Of a stretch of 64,000 nucleotides of DNA, positions 43,874 to 53,309 are shown piece after piece (position 1 is the first letter of the stretch; the number at the start of each line of letters is the position of its first letter). Below the pieces are notes generated by a model. That model was not told where the DNA came from, ran no database searches, and saw only the letters and a program-made list of their open reading frames with translations. The translations under genes were made by a program, and so were the position numbers. Origin of the DNA: an uncultured Desulfobacter sp. (GTDB lineage: Bacteria > Desulfobacterota > Desulfobacteria > Desulfobacterales > Desulfobacteraceae); NCBI RefSeq assembly GCF_963665355.1, contig NZ_OY762229.1, forward strand, positions 2,666,001-2,730,000, written 5' to 3'.

Positions 43874-45139
43874 TCAATTGGCCGCAGGTTTCAAGGGCAG
43901 TAATCGTTCCAAAGCCGCTATATTAGTCTGCCAGTTGTAATTTTTAATAATGAAAATCCGGGCATTGTCCGCTAAAATCGTTCTTTTTTCTCTACTATTC
44001 AGTAATTGGATAACTTTATCGGCAAAAAATTTTGGATCATCTTCTTTTAAAATGTGCACGTCAGGTTTTGCCTTGATCCCCTCTAAGGCTTTGCCGGTGG
44101 TAACAAGAGGACGAGCCATGGACATGGCTTCTAATACTTTATTCTGTATACCGGCGGCAATACGCAAAGGAATAACGCAGACATCAGCCCCTTGGTAATA
44201 TGGCCGGATGTCGTCCACAAAACCGGTAACCCGCACTCCTTGCCGGTTACCCAGAGCTTTAACATCCGGAGCCGGATTGCTGCCTACAATATAAAACAGA
44301 ACACCCGGGATCTTTTTTCTGATCCTGGGGAAAACTTCCCGGCAGAACCAGGACACACCTTCAACATTTGCGAAATAATCCATGGCCCCGGTAAACACAA
44401 GAATCTTTTGGTCCTTTTTTTTCCTAAGTGGAACAGGTTCAAAGCGGGCATCTGGAGAGAAATAATCATGATCAACCCCATTGGAGACAGTGGTTAGATT
44501 TCGGGCGAGTTTATTCAGTTTAGTGAATACATCAACCTCATGGGTTGAGACAAAGACCGAATGATGGAACGTTCTGTTGATTATTTTTTCATATTGGAAA
44601 AGTCGTCGACTTTCAATGCCATATATCAGATTTATAGGGAAATGACTGTTTGCAGCATATTGATGCCATTTCTGGGAATCCACATCACAAAAATCCATGA
44701 TGAGGACCGGCAGAGACCATTTTGACAGAGGTTTGCGCGGGTTAAGCGTTTTTTTGAGCACAGGACAACGAAACAGATATTCAGCCATGGGGGATGAAAA
44801 GCAGATAATCGCATCATAATTTGTGACGGTTATCCATTGATCCAGGATGGCCTGAAGCTTTTTATTGTAAAAATACGAGACCGATAAGGGTCTGGAAGGA
44901 ATTATCAGGCCGGTTAGGCTGTTTATCTTGGATTTCCATATATTCAGACCAAATACTTCGACTCTGTTGCAATAGTTTTTCAGTTTTTTTTTATGAAGAA
45001 GATCGTTTGGATCATCTGCCAGGGCGAGCAAATCAATTATGTGGTTTTGACTTAACCATTTTATTTCGTTAAATGTCCGAATCTTATCGCCTTTGTTCGG
45101 GGGATAGGGAACTCTGTGAGCCAGATAAAGAATCTTCAT
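43874..45139 (-). CDS. XrtA/PEP-CTERM glycosyltransferase (TIGR03087-like)
   Basis: The 421-residue protein has the marks of this exosortase A glycosyltransferase family: the start MKILYLAHRVPYPPNKGDKI, then RTFNEIKWLSQNHIIDLLAL, the central MDFCDVDSQKWHQYA, NGVDHDYFSPDARFEPVPLR, FTGAMDYFANVEGVSWFCRE and VCVIPLRIAAGIQNKVLEAM. It is likely a GT4-type transferase that adds a sugar to the lipid-linked unit. It overlaps FemAB (ATGA), a pairing that is common in XrtA loci. The substrate is unknown. Confidence 0.92.
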   Translation of the reverse strand: MKILYLAHRVPYPPNKGDKIRTFNEIKWLSQNHIIDLLALADDPNDLLHKKKLKNYCNRVEVFGLNIWKSKINSLTGLIIPSRPLSVSYFYNKKLQAILDQWITVTNYDAIICFSSPMAEYLFRCPVLKKTLNPRKPLSKWSLPVLIMDFCDVDSQKWHQYAANSHFPINLIYGIESRRLFQYEKIINRTFHHSVFVSTHEVDVFTKLNKLARNLTTVSNGVDHDYFSPDARFEPVPLRKKKDQKILVFTGAMDYFANVEGVSWFCREVFPRIRKKIPGVLFYIVGSNPAPDVKALGNRQGVRVTGFVDDIRPYYQGADVCVIPLRIAAGIQNKVLEAMSMARPLVTTGKALEGIKAKPDVHILKEDDPKFFADKVIQLLNSREKRTILADNARIFIIKNYNWQTNIAALERLLPLKPAAN

Positions 45140-46182
45140 AACGGGATGTATTTCCTGGCGGCTGTTCCCAACGCTGTCGTGACACTGACGGGTAAGTGCG
45201 TGATAATGGATTCAGCAAGTTTTCTCTTCGCTGAAACAGAGGACCGGGAATAGGACAGTTGGCGGTTCTGTTTAAAATCGGCCCAATGAAGATATTGAGG
45301 ATTTGCTCCCCATTGCCTTTTAAAACGAAAGGTACCCTCACCAGGCGTGGATCTTCCAAAATCGAAGACCGGATAACCATTGTCTGCAGCAAACTTTAAA
45401 AAAGTCCAGTATAGCATCATGTTGGGATTAAGGTTGTTGAACCGGCGCAGGGACGATGCCCATGGAATGGACACGGCCCTGGGATGGCACAGGATAATTC
45501 CGGCTGCAGCCGGTTCCCCGCACGGGGTATAGACAACTGCAGCATGTGCCCGGTTTCCGTAGTGCTTGAGAATGGCATGAATCCAACTTCTACTGTGGAC
45601 TGGAGATCCAAGATCCCTCATATTTTCACGGAACACTGAATAAAAATCAGGTAGCAAGTCCAACGATCCCAGGGTCGATGTCAGCCCGTTTTTGTATGCT
45701 TTTTTTATCTGACTGCGAACCTTTGCCTTTAACCCGGCGAGAAGTAGATCCGAATCCTCAGGAAGGTCAAGAAGCATTCTTGCCTTTTGTTGAGTGATGG
45801 TCGTTTCGGAAGGAAGATTGGCAAATGGCCTGGTGGATTTTATAGACACCTTAGCAGATTTTGCGATTTCTAATGATTTTTCAAATAATGCTTCTTCAAT
45901 TAATGTATCATCTGCCAATGGCCCTCCTGCGTCACAGTATGGCAGAGATATCAGTTTTTTTGGGGAAAAAGGTAATTTGAAAATTATCAGAGGTAAAACA
46001 CCTTTTATCCTGTTGTTCTCCCGCGCTATAAGATAGCACGCTTTAAATTTATAGGCTTTTTCAACAGATTCTTTCCATGCGAAAAGCTGGTAGGCAATAC
46101 CGTTTGCATGGGAAAGAACATAATGATCCCATGCCGCTTTATCTGAAGCCGATGCTGCTTGTATTGTTAAATGGCGCTTCAA
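45136..46182 (-). CDS. FemAB-family XrtA-associated protein
   Basis: The 348-residue protein matches the exosortase A FemAB-like family (TIGR03019-type), made of two GNAT-like folds. It has SDKAAWDHYVLSHANGIAYQ, LFAWKESVEKAYKF, RIKGVLPLIIFKLPFSPKKL, ISLPYCDAGGPLADD, SRSWIHAILKHYGNRAHA and YPVFDFGRSTPGEGTFRFKR. FemAB proteins transfer amino acids from tRNA to peptidoglycan; this branch likely adds an amino acid or acyl group to the exopolysaccharide. The start is TTG at 46182, and no ATG is near. The ATGA overlap with the following glycosyltransferase shows coupling. Confidence 0.9.
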   Translation of the reverse strand: MKRHLTIQAASASDKAAWDHYVLSHANGIAYQLFAWKESVEKAYKFKACYLIARENNRIKGVLPLIIFKLPFSPKKLISLPYCDAGGPLADDTLIEEALFEKSLEIAKSAKVSIKSTRPFANLPSETTITQQKARMLLDLPEDSDLLLAGLKAKVRSQIKKAYKNGLTSTLGSLDLLPDFYSVFRENMRDLGSPVHSRSWIHAILKHYGNRAHAAVVYTPCGEPAAAGIILCHPRAVSIPWASSLRRFNNLNPNMMLYWTFLKFAADNGYPVFDFGRSTPGEGTFRFKRQWGANPQYLHWADFKQNRQLSYSRSSVSAKRKLAESIITHLPVSVTTALGTAARKYIPL

Positions 46183-46218
46183 AATTTTAATGTTCCAACA
46201 GTGTCGATTAAAGCTATG

Positions 46219-47313
46219 TCAGGACGCCAGAATGATATCGGTAATCCGTTCGGCCGCCCGGCCATCCCACAAGTCAGGTTTTCTGCCTGTTTTCCAGTTA
46301 CCTTCCATGATTTTTTCAAAATTGGCCATCAATTTTTCTTTTGAGGTGCCAACCAGCTCATTGGTGCCTTGGGTGACGGTGATGGGTCTTTCCGTATTTT
46401 CTCTCAAGGTGAGGCAGGGAATTCCAAGGGCGGTTGTCTCTTCCTGAAGTCCGCCGGAATCTGTCAACGCAACTGCGCAATCTTTCCAGAGATTTAGAAA
46501 TTCCATATATGACAACGGATCTGTAAGGGTAATGGTTTTGGCCGGTTTAATGCCAAAAGTCTCAAGGTTGTTACGTGTTCTTGGGTGAATCGGAAAAATT
46601 AAGGGAAGTGTTCTGGAGATTTCGGACAGGGAATCCATCATTGCCTGCAAAGTACCTTTGCCATCAACATTTGAAGGTCGGTGAAGCGTTACTACACCAT
46701 ACCTGCTGTGCTGTTGTTGTTTGTATTCAGTCGTTTTAAATGTCTGGGAAGGCATTTTTTCCAGTTTTGAGAGCTGATAATACAAATTATCAATCATTAC
46801 ATGCCCTACAAAGTGCACCGATGAATCAGGCTTCCCCTCTTTCTTGAGATTGACCATCCCCTGTTCCTCGGTGACAAAAAAAAGATCGGTAATAGAATCT
46901 GTGACCATGCGATTAATTTCTTCCGGCATGGCCAGATCAAAACTGCGCAGACCGGCTTCAACATGTGCCACTTTTATATTCATCTTTTTGGCAACAATGG
47001 AACAGGCAAGGGTTGAATTCACGTCCCCAACCACCACAACTATATCAGGTCGATCCTTTTCACATATGGATTCAAATTCCACCATAATTTTAGCTGTCTG
47101 CTGTGCATGGGTTCCCCCCCCGGCACCCAGATGATAATCGGGGTTTTTGATGCCAAGTTCTTCAAAAAAAACATCACTCATGTTCTGGTCATAATGCTGG
47201 CCGGTGTGCAGAATCTTATAGCTAATTTTATCGGTTTTATTAAAAGACCGGGCAATGGGAGCGATTTTCATAAAATTGGGACGGGCCCCGGCAATCAGCA
47301 TAATTTTGATCAT
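46219..47313 (-). CDS. wecB: UDP-N-acetylglucosamine 2-epimerase (non-hydrolysing)
   Basis: From the ATG at 47313, preceded by AAGGAG, the protein has 364 residues, the usual length for WecB. It begins MIKIMLIAGARPNFMKIAPI and has TGQHYDQNMSDVFFEELGI, VGDVNSTLACSIVAKKMNIK, HVEAGLRSFDLAMPEEINR, VTLHRPSNVDGKG and DSGGLQEETTALGIPCLTLR. It interconverts UDP-GlcNAc and UDP-ManNAc in the cytosol. The open frame extends 78 bases upstream into tviB but lacks a good ribosome-binding site. It follows the TviB-like dehydrogenase in the same direction, overlapping its proposed long form only. Confidence 0.93.
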   Translation of the reverse strand: MIKIMLIAGARPNFMKIAPIARSFNKTDKISYKILHTGQHYDQNMSDVFFEELGIKNPDYHLGAGGGTHAQQTAKIMVEFESICEKDRPDIVVVVGDVNSTLACSIVAKKMNIKVAHVEAGLRSFDLAMPEEINRMVTDSITDLFFVTEEQGMVNLKKEGKPDSSVHFVGHVMIDNLYYQLSKLEKMPSQTFKTTEYKQQQHSRYGVVTLHRPSNVDGKGTLQAMMDSLSEISRTLPLIFPIHPRTRNNLETFGIKPAKTITLTDPLSYMEFLNLWKDCAVALTDSGGLQEETTALGIPCLTLRENTERPITVTQGTNELVGTSKEKLMANFEKIMEGNWKTGRKPDLWDGRAAERITDIILAS

Positions 47314-47323
47314 TGTCATCTCC

Positions 47324-48613
47324 TTACAAGCGCCAGAATGGGACCCCGGCTTTTTTGACATCTTCAACATCCAGAATGCTTTTGACATCAATAAGGCCGC
47401 CCATGGAATTTAATTTGTCAGAGAATGCTTTCAACGGCTGCTCTCTATACCATGCATGGGGTACAGCCAGAATTAATGCCCCTAAATCCGTTAACGCGTC
47501 CCAGGGTTTTAGCTGAACATTGTAGTATTGGTCGGCTTCCTTTGGATCAGCCATGGGATCATGGACCAAAACTTCACAGCCGTAGGATTCAAGCTCCTGA
47601 ATGATGTCGATGACGCGGGTATTTCTTAAATCCGGGCAGTCTTCTTTGAATGTAAGGCCTAAAACACCGACTTTGGTGTTTTTTACAGACTGAGAAGAGG
47701 CGATCATCATTTTAACTGCTTTTTCCACTACAAACTTACCCATTCCATCGTTGATTCTGCGGCCTGCCAGGATAACTTCAGGATGATATCCTTCACTTTC
47801 TGCTTTAAATGTCAGATAGTAGGGATCAACCCCGATACAATGACCGCCCACAAGGCCGGGAAAGAACTTCAGAAAATTCCATTTAGACCCTGCGGCCTCA
47901 AGCACGTTTTTTGTGTCAATGCCAAGTCGGTCAAATATAAGGGCCAGTTCATTCATTAATGCGATGTTTAAGTCACGCTGGGTATTCTCAATAACTTTAG
48001 CCGCCTCCGCCTCTTTAATGGTACGGGTCCTGTGAACACCGGCGGTCACGATGGATTCATAGAGCGCGGCCACCTTTTCAAGGGTCTGTTCATCGTCCCC
48101 GGACACCACTTTTACTATTTTAGTAAGCGTATGCTCCTTATCTCCGGGATTGATTCTTTCCGGAGAGTATCCAACATGGAAATCCTTTTTCCAGGTCAGG
48201 CCAGACTCTTTTTCCAGGATTGGTACACAGATGTCTTCTGTGACACCGGGATATACTGTGGATTCAAATACCACAATACACCCTCTTTTCATTACTTTTC
48301 CCACGGTTCTTGAGGCGCTTTCCACAGGATAAAGATCTGGTCTCCTTGCTTTATCTATGGGTGTTGGGACCGCCACCACAATGATATCTGCATCGGACAT
48401 TTGGTTCGCATCTGTGGTGGGGGTAAAATAGATTGCGCTTTCAAACTCTTTTTTTGAGACTTCCCCGGTGGGATCTTTATGGACAAGGCTGTTATCCACA
48501 ATGGATTGTTTTAAATCAAATCCAATGGTTAGGTATTTTGTACCAAAATGTACGGCCAGAGGAAGACCGACATACCCTAACCCTACAACAGCTATTTTTG
48601 TATCTTTTTCCAA
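47324..48613 (-). CDS. tviB: UDP-sugar dehydrogenase (TviB/WbpO-like)
   Basis: The 429-residue protein is a nucleotide-sugar dehydrogenase: AVVGLGYVGLPLAVHFG (NAD site, about 8-24), VFESTVYPGVTEDICVP, VGYSPERINPGDKEHTL, and GSKWNFLKFFPGLVGGHCIG with the catalytic Cys at about 259. The closest pattern is TviB/WbpO, which oxidises UDP-GlcNAc or UDP-GalNAc to the uronic acid; WecC-type use of UDP-ManNAc is possible since wecB follows. The start is TTG (48613) with AAAGGA nine bases upstream. A TviC-like 4-epimerase lies at 60673-61710, so GalNAcA is a plausible product. Confidence 0.85.
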   Translation of the reverse strand: MEKDTKIAVVGLGYVGLPLAVHFGTKYLTIGFDLKQSIVDNSLVHKDPTGEVSKKEFESAIYFTPTTDANQMSDADIIVVAVPTPIDKARRPDLYPVESASRTVGKVMKRGCIVVFESTVYPGVTEDICVPILEKESGLTWKKDFHVGYSPERINPGDKEHTLTKIVKVVSGDDEQTLEKVAALYESIVTAGVHRTRTIKEAEAAKVIENTQRDLNIALMNELALIFDRLGIDTKNVLEAAGSKWNFLKFFPGLVGGHCIGVDPYYLTFKAESEGYHPEVILAGRRINDGMGKFVVEKAVKMMIASSQSVKNTKVGVLGLTFKEDCPDLRNTRVIDIIQELESYGCEVLVHDPMADPKEADQYYNVQLKPWDALTDLGALILAVPHAWYREQPLKAFSDKLNSMGGLIDVKSILDVEDVKKAGVPFWRL

Positions 48614-48619
48614 TCTGAT

Positions 48620-49483
48620 TTATCCTTTTGTTATTTCAAGATATTGTTTGCATGAAATAAAATCACAATCAGTAAATGTTTTAATTATTTTCTTTAACTT
48701 GCCTTCGGTTTTGTTCAGGTTGATATAATGCCGGAATTTGAATCCTTTTGATGCCTGGTGAACCCTTGGTTGGTTTGGATCAAATTCCCATGGATGGGCA
48801 TAAAAAACAAATGTGTTGTTTTTTTTCAGCACATTTTTTATTCCTTGTCTGAAAAAAGAGAATGGATACAATCTGAAATACCCGCCCCCCCCAAATGGTA
48901 TGGTTTTATTTCTTAAGTGCAGGTTGCTGACCGGTAATTCGAAGAAATGATTATCCAGTTGGTAGCTTCCCTCCTTTTTTATGGCCTTTGACAGATCTAT
49001 GCTTCCGTATCTGCCATGGGCCGAAAAAGAGTTATAGCTGGAATCGTAAAGGTAGCCGGCTCGCTTGACAATTTCCAGAATCCGGTCGTTGATGGCAAAG
49101 CTGGGGGCTCGATATCCATAAACGGCCCGTCCTGTTATATCTTCAAGCCGATTTTTACTGGTCACCAGATCCTGAGCCAGATTTTTTTCATCCATATTCG
49201 TACATAGAAGATGGTTGTCTCCATGTGAAGCAACTTCATGGCCTCTGTCTATAATTTGATTGACCAGATCCGGCAATTTTCGTGAAATCCAGCCAAGAAT
49301 AAAAAAGGTGGCTTGGGGTTTGAAAGAGAAGGTATCCAGAAGATCAAGGATCCGGTGCGTATTTTTTTCCACCCGAAGCTCAAAAGAATTCCAGGTTGAA
49401 AAATCGATATACGATTTGAAATTTTCAACCTGGAACCAGTCTTCTACATCAATTGTCAGTAGTATTGAGGGTTTTTTTTCCAA
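48620..49483 (-). CDS. XrtA system polysaccharide deacetylase
   Basis: The 287-residue protein matches the exosortase A deacetylase family (TIGR03006-type). It has ILLTIDVEDWFQVENFKSYI (metal Asp-Asp), QATFFILGWISRKLPDLVN, HEVASHGDNHLLCTNMDEK (metal His), GYRAPSFAINDRILEIVKRA and FPFGGGGYF-like turns near 200 (TIPFGGGGYFRLYPFSFF). It removes acetyl groups from the exopolysaccharide, probably in the cytoplasm or periplasm. The only start in frame after a stop is TTG at 49483, inside the last 35 bases of the exosortase gene, so the two are coupled. The C-terminus lies six bases before tviB. Confidence 0.9.
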   Translation of the reverse strand: MEKKPSILLTIDVEDWFQVENFKSYIDFSTWNSFELRVEKNTHRILDLLDTFSFKPQATFFILGWISRKLPDLVNQIIDRGHEVASHGDNHLLCTNMDEKNLAQDLVTSKNRLEDITGRAVYGYRAPSFAINDRILEIVKRAGYLYDSSYNSFSAHGRYGSIDLSKAIKKEGSYQLDNHFFELPVSNLHLRNKTIPFGGGGYFRLYPFSFFRQGIKNVLKKNNTFVFYAHPWEFDPNQPRVHQASKGFKFRHYINLNKTEGKLKKIIKTFTDCDFISCKQYLEITKG

Positions 49484-50294
49484 TTTTCGTCAACACAATA
49501 AATAGAAGATAGACCAGGATAAGGGCTGTGCCAAAAACAATTAAACCGGACAGGTCATGAAGGAACCCATGGGCGGCTTCCGGGCCTACCCAGGCCGCCA
49601 GCATGCCTGTGATGGTCAGTCGGACAACATTTACGGCAACGGCAATGGGGATGGCGGATAAAAATATCACCCATTTTTTCCACAGGCAGACATGGGATAA
49701 AAATGAAAAAGCGCCGGTCAGGGCCAGCAGAGATGTTAAAGAGCGGATTCCCGAACAGGCATCCACAACTTCCAGAGAGGTGTTGGCCAGGTGAAGGATA
49801 TTTCCTTCTCTGAAGACCGGGATGCCAATCATACTGATTGTTTCCGAAGAAATCCCGGCAGCAAAAAGCTGAAGGGGGAAAGCGATTTTATTCCAGATGA
49901 TAGCTGGAATGGGAATCATCATGATTAGGTAGCACAGCGGAACAATAAGCGCTTTGAGTATAGCCGTTCCAAGGCTGAACGTAATGATGCCGGCCAGAGT
50001 AATGATTATGGATGTTCGCATTAAAAACAATTCCGCACCAAGGTTACCCGCCATGTATACCATCATGCCGAAAATAATGATAAAAACCCCTGATATTGAC
50101 GATTTGCAGGGGAGCTGGCGTAACTGATTCTGGCGATACCAGACCATATACCCAGCAACAAATGGAATAAGAAATCCATGGGAAAAGTTGGGATCAATAA
50201 ACCAGTCCCCTATGAGGTCCTTTAAGGTAGACCAATACAGCACGACAAATGCGGCGGCAATCAGAACGGTCTGAACGATTTTATTTGATTTCAT
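49449..50294 (-). CDS. xrtA: Exosortase (XrtA/EpsH-type)
   Basis: The 281-residue membrane protein has about eight hydrophobic segments and the exosortase core: DACSGIRSL with catalytic Cys at 180, NVVRLTITG with Arg at 225, and HGFLHDLSG with His at 246. It cuts PEP-CTERM proteins near their PEP motif in the inner membrane, a sortase-like reaction. Many XrtA proteins carry a C-terminal EpsI domain; here EpsI is a separate gene upstream with a 183-base gap. The gene overlaps the start of the deacetylase by 35 bases. The named class (A) rests on the neighbours, as the sequence alone does not separate XrtA from other exosortases. Confidence 0.92.
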   Translation of the reverse strand: MKSNKIVQTVLIAAAFVVLYWSTLKDLIGDWFIDPNFSHGFLIPFVAGYMVWYRQNQLRQLPCKSSISGVFIIIFGMMVYMAGNLGAELFLMRTSIIITLAGIITFSLGTAILKALIVPLCYLIMMIPIPAIIWNKIAFPLQLFAAGISSETISMIGIPVFREGNILHLANTSLEVVDACSGIRSLTSLLALTGAFSFLSHVCLWKKWVIFLSAIPIAVAVNVVRLTITGMLAAWVGPEAAHGFLHDLSGLIVFGTALILVYLLFIVLTKIGKKTLNTTDN

Positions 50295-50477
50295 TTAATT
50301 AAAGCCTGAACGGGAATCCGTATTTTGAGGAAACGCTGCCTATGGTAACGCCGACGATGGGAAGCTTTTTATTATGAAAGACTGGGTACGTCACTCAGAT
50401 CTTTCAACCTTTGTTGTGGGCTGAGCCTGGCAAATGATATGTCAGGTCCGCCCATGGCTGTCGTTCGAAGATTTAGT
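50295..50477. repeat. Gap between epsI and exosortase with repeat fragment
   Basis: A GCCTGAACGG-GAATCC stretch at 50304-50319 resembles the GCCTGAACGGAAACCC stretch at 57572-57587 beside the large inverted repeat. No gene is supported in this 183-base gap, although most XrtA proteins have EpsI attached directly. Confidence 0.45.
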
Positions 50478-51113
50478 TTAATTTGGAATAAATTGATTGA
50501 GAATTGGGTAAACTTCATCTGCAAATTGGGATAGTAGAACTTCAGTCTCGGTTTCATTTTTTATGACCGGAGCAATCAGGCGGACAAAGGAGCCGTCCGT
50601 TCGGTTTTTTGTGATTGAATCCAGCACCAGCCAAATTTTTTGCATGTATTCTGAACTGATAATCCGGCCCCGGGACTGGAACCAGTAATATACTACTTGC
50701 TTTTGCCCATCTTTGTTCAGAAGAAGACGTGCAATTTTTATTGTTTTTCCACTCTTGGGCAAGTTAATGGGAATGGAAGAACTTTGTACAATATTCCACC
50801 CTGAACCGGGCATACAGTTTTTGGGGGAGTGGATCAGGTCTCCTTTGCTCTGGCTCTGATAAAATCCCACATAAAAATTCACAGCCTGGCCCGGACCTTT
50901 GCTGAAATTTGAAATGATATAGTCTTCAACCCCCAGGATATTGTATACCTTTTCGTCCATTTGGCTGGTTACACCTCGCCAGGAGCCAATTTCAATGGGA
51001 AACTGACTGAAGGGTCGATTCGGCTTAATGCGCTCCGAGTGTGAAAAAAGGGCTGTTAGAGCTGCTGTTGACAAAAAAAGAAATACTATAATCGCGGTGT
51101 GTTTAGGGTTCAA
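50478..51113 (-). CDS. epsI: EpsI family protein (exosortase partner)
   Basis: The 211-residue protein has one N-terminal membrane anchor (about 7-25), the EpsI block FPIEIGSWRGVTSQMDEKVY, then NILGVEDYIISNFS, VNFYVGFYQSQSKGDLIHSP and KNCMPGSGWNIV with the conserved Cys, QVVYYWFQSRGRIISSEYM and FVRLIAPV. EpsI assists exosortase and polymer production; its exact reaction is not known. The start is TTG (51113), overlapping the stop of the barrel protein gene. Being separate from the exosortase is a plain difference from the fused form. Confidence 0.92.
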   Translation of the reverse strand: MNPKHTAIIVFLFLSTAALTALFSHSERIKPNRPFSQFPIEIGSWRGVTSQMDEKVYNILGVEDYIISNFSKGPGQAVNFYVGFYQSQSKGDLIHSPKNCMPGSGWNIVQSSSIPINLPKSGKTIKIARLLLNKDGQKQVVYYWFQSRGRIISSEYMQKIWLVLDSITKNRTDGSFVRLIAPVIKNETETEVLLSQFADEVYPILNQFIPN

Positions 51114-52570
51114 TCTATTATACGTCCCTGGCTGTTATAGTCAAAAATTTCATTATCGAGTTGCTCTTTGGAAAACGTTTTATCCGGCCGAATTGGCTGT
51201 TCCGGTGATATTCTTATAAAAACGGTGACCACATTAGATTTGTAATCGTCCCGTGAGGCATCATTGGTTTCAAAGTTGACATGGGAGGCATTAGCACTTA
51301 ACTGCAACCATCTTAGTGGATTCCATGTCAGACCGCCCCCCACATTATATGTATCGTCCTGACGATCAATGTCTTTTTCTTTGTAATCTTGACGTTTGTA
51401 TGAAGCAAACAGACGTGACGACAGATGTTTAGTCAGCATATAGCTAAAGGAACAACCTGCCCGGTAGTTGATGACATATCCCAAGCTCGCAGCTTCATCG
51501 TCGGATTCGTCATATGAACTGCTTGCTGTGATGGAAAAAGACCCTTTGGGGCTGAAGTTAAATACTTTGTATGCATTAAGATCTAAAAACGGGTCATCTG
51601 AATCTTCATTGTCGCTGTTGTCCCACCTATTACAAAGGACACCCACGCCAATCGAGATACCTGAATCTTCTGTTATATCCCAGTCCACACCCACTGACGG
51701 GTGATAAATAGTATGATTGCCATTTTCGCGGTCTGAATAATAGTGACGATACTTGATGTACCCGTCGAGTTGTTTCGAAAATTTTCTGATGTACCGGATA
51801 TCTCCCGCAGTGGTATTATAGTCTCGGCTGGAAAGTGTATCATACTTTTTGTCAATATACTCCAGATTGGTTTCCATCCCGTCTCTTCGGGTAAACCAGT
51901 ATTTTAAAAAGGCCGTAGGCTCAAAGCTTGTATATTCATCGGCGTCAGAGTTTTTGTATGCATCTGTTTCATAAGAGAGGTTTGCCCCTATACTGTTTTG
52001 TGCCCCAAAGGCTTTCTGAACTCCAGTACTTGCATTATGAACACGATGCTCTTTCCATTCGCCTGTTCTTACCTGTTGATCATAGCTGTTGGAGTAATCA
52101 TAGGACAGAGATGCATTTATGGTTTTTGTTAACTGGCTGTTTACAGATGCGTTTGCGGAATTTTGCCAGGATTCCCCTTCGTAGTTGCCGTCTTGTCCGC
52201 TTTCATAGATAATGCCGGCGCTGAGTGTTGTATGTTTAGTCGCCTGGAATAAAGCAGACATGCTTGCGTTATGTTCCAGGCCGTCCCTGTCGTCCAAGTT
52301 TTTATAATCTTTGTACGCAGGATTATACGCCAGATAAATCTGACCCCTTCGCTCTATGAATCCCAGGGAAAAACCAAGCTCATAGGTTGTGATCCATTCT
52401 TCATATGGATCATCCTCCGTTTCATAGTAGTTATCCTTGTATTCCTCTGAGACTGTCAAGCTTGGAACCAACTGGGTAATCATCTTGGCATGAGCCATTG
52501 AAGCTGAAGTAATTAAGCACACCAGAAATGCCGTTAGCCTTTTGAACATTATCATCCCAAATGGTGTCAT
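51110..52570 (-). CDS. Outer-membrane beta-barrel protein of XrtA locus
   Basis: The 486-residue protein starts at the ATG at 52570 (GGAGG five bases upstream) with a signal peptide ending near SMAHA. The rest is a long chain of amphipathic strands rich in Tyr, Asp, Ser and Asn: TVSEEYKDNYYETEDDPYEE, LGFIERRGQIYLAYNPAYKD, then FTRRDGMETNLEYIDKKYDT. It matches the exosortase A outer-membrane protein family (TIGR03016-like). It is likely the export barrel or a surface anchor next to the Wza-like protein. The gene lies 31 bases after the export gene and overlaps epsI. Confidence 0.82.
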   Translation of the reverse strand: MTPFGMIMFKRLTAFLVCLITSASMAHAKMITQLVPSLTVSEEYKDNYYETEDDPYEEWITTYELGFSLGFIERRGQIYLAYNPAYKDYKNLDDRDGLEHNASMSALFQATKHTTLSAGIIYESGQDGNYEGESWQNSANASVNSQLTKTINASLSYDYSNSYDQQVRTGEWKEHRVHNASTGVQKAFGAQNSIGANLSYETDAYKNSDADEYTSFEPTAFLKYWFTRRDGMETNLEYIDKKYDTLSSRDYNTTAGDIRYIRKFSKQLDGYIKYRHYYSDRENGNHTIYHPSVGVDWDITEDSGISIGVGVLCNRWDNSDNEDSDDPFLDLNAYKVFNFSPKGSFSITASSSYDESDDEAASLGYVINYRAGCSFSYMLTKHLSSRLFASYKRQDYKEKDIDRQDDTYNVGGGLTWNPLRWLQLSANASHVNFETNDASRDDYKSNVVTVFIRISPEQPIRPDKTFSKEQLDNEIFDYNSQGRIID

Positions 52571-52601
52571 ACCTTCCTCCCGGCTTTGTTAACTGTCCTG
52601 A

Positions 52602-53198
52602 TTAAGGAACTATAATGATATCATCGGCTTTGAGCTGGAGGTCTTTTTCCAATTTACCCTTGGTAATGTCTTTATAATCAATTTTAATCATCTGTTCTTT
52701 GCCATTATACCTTCGGACTAAAATAATCTCGTCTTTGGAGGCCCATTCGGTGAATCCCTTGGCCAGGGCAAACGCTTGGACGACCGTCAGTTTTTTTACC
52801 AGGGGATATTCCCCAACATTCTGGACCTCTCCAAGGATATAATACTTCTGACTCCCCGGAATGGTTAGAGTAACGGTAACCGTAGGGGCTTCAACAAATT
52901 CCGCCAGTCTTTTTTCAATTTCCTTTTTCAGATCCATAGTGGTCCGATCTGCAGCCTGAATATCATCCAGCAATGGGACAGTAATTTTTCCATCATTGCG
53001 GACGAATACTTTCTCAAAGCTGAGGTCCTCTTCTTTCCAGGTTGTAATCTGAAGAACATCTCCTACGCCTATTTTATAGTCTGGATTGGCTGATACAGGA
53101 GGATTCTCAGCTGCTGAAGAGTCTGTAGGTGCCATAAAGAAAGCACACCCCAGCAGCAAAAGAGAAAAAAAAGATTTGATTATAGTGCTTTTTAACAT
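52602..53198 (-). CDS. XrtA system exopolysaccharide export protein (Wza-like)
   Basis: The 198-residue protein has a lipoprotein-like signal (LLLGCAFFMA with Cys near 18) and the polysaccharide export domain: PDYKIGVGDVLQITTWKEED, VFVRNDGKITVPLLDDIQAA, GSQKYYILGEVQNVGEYPLV, then LTVVQAFALAKGFTEWASKD and the end LQLKADDIIIVP. It should form the periplasmic or outer-membrane ring that passes the polymer outwards. It is shorter than Wza, as usual for this system, which may share the work with the barrel protein. GGGG lies upstream of the ATG. Confidence 0.92.
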   Translation of the reverse strand: MLKSTIIKSFFSLLLLGCAFFMAPTDSSAAENPPVSANPDYKIGVGDVLQITTWKEEDLSFEKVFVRNDGKITVPLLDDIQAADRTTMDLKKEIEKRLAEFVEAPTVTVTLTIPGSQKYYILGEVQNVGEYPLVKKLTVVQAFALAKGFTEWASKDEIILVRRYNGKEQMIKIDYKDITKGKLEKDLQLKADDIIIVP

Positions 53199-53309
53199 AG
53201 CTTCGCCCCTTCGATTTCATCGATTGATACAATTGAAAATTAGCGTATTATGCAAAATTTTCAGGAATATTGTTGATGCGTTACAGACGGATGGTTAAAT
53301 CTGTCCGGT

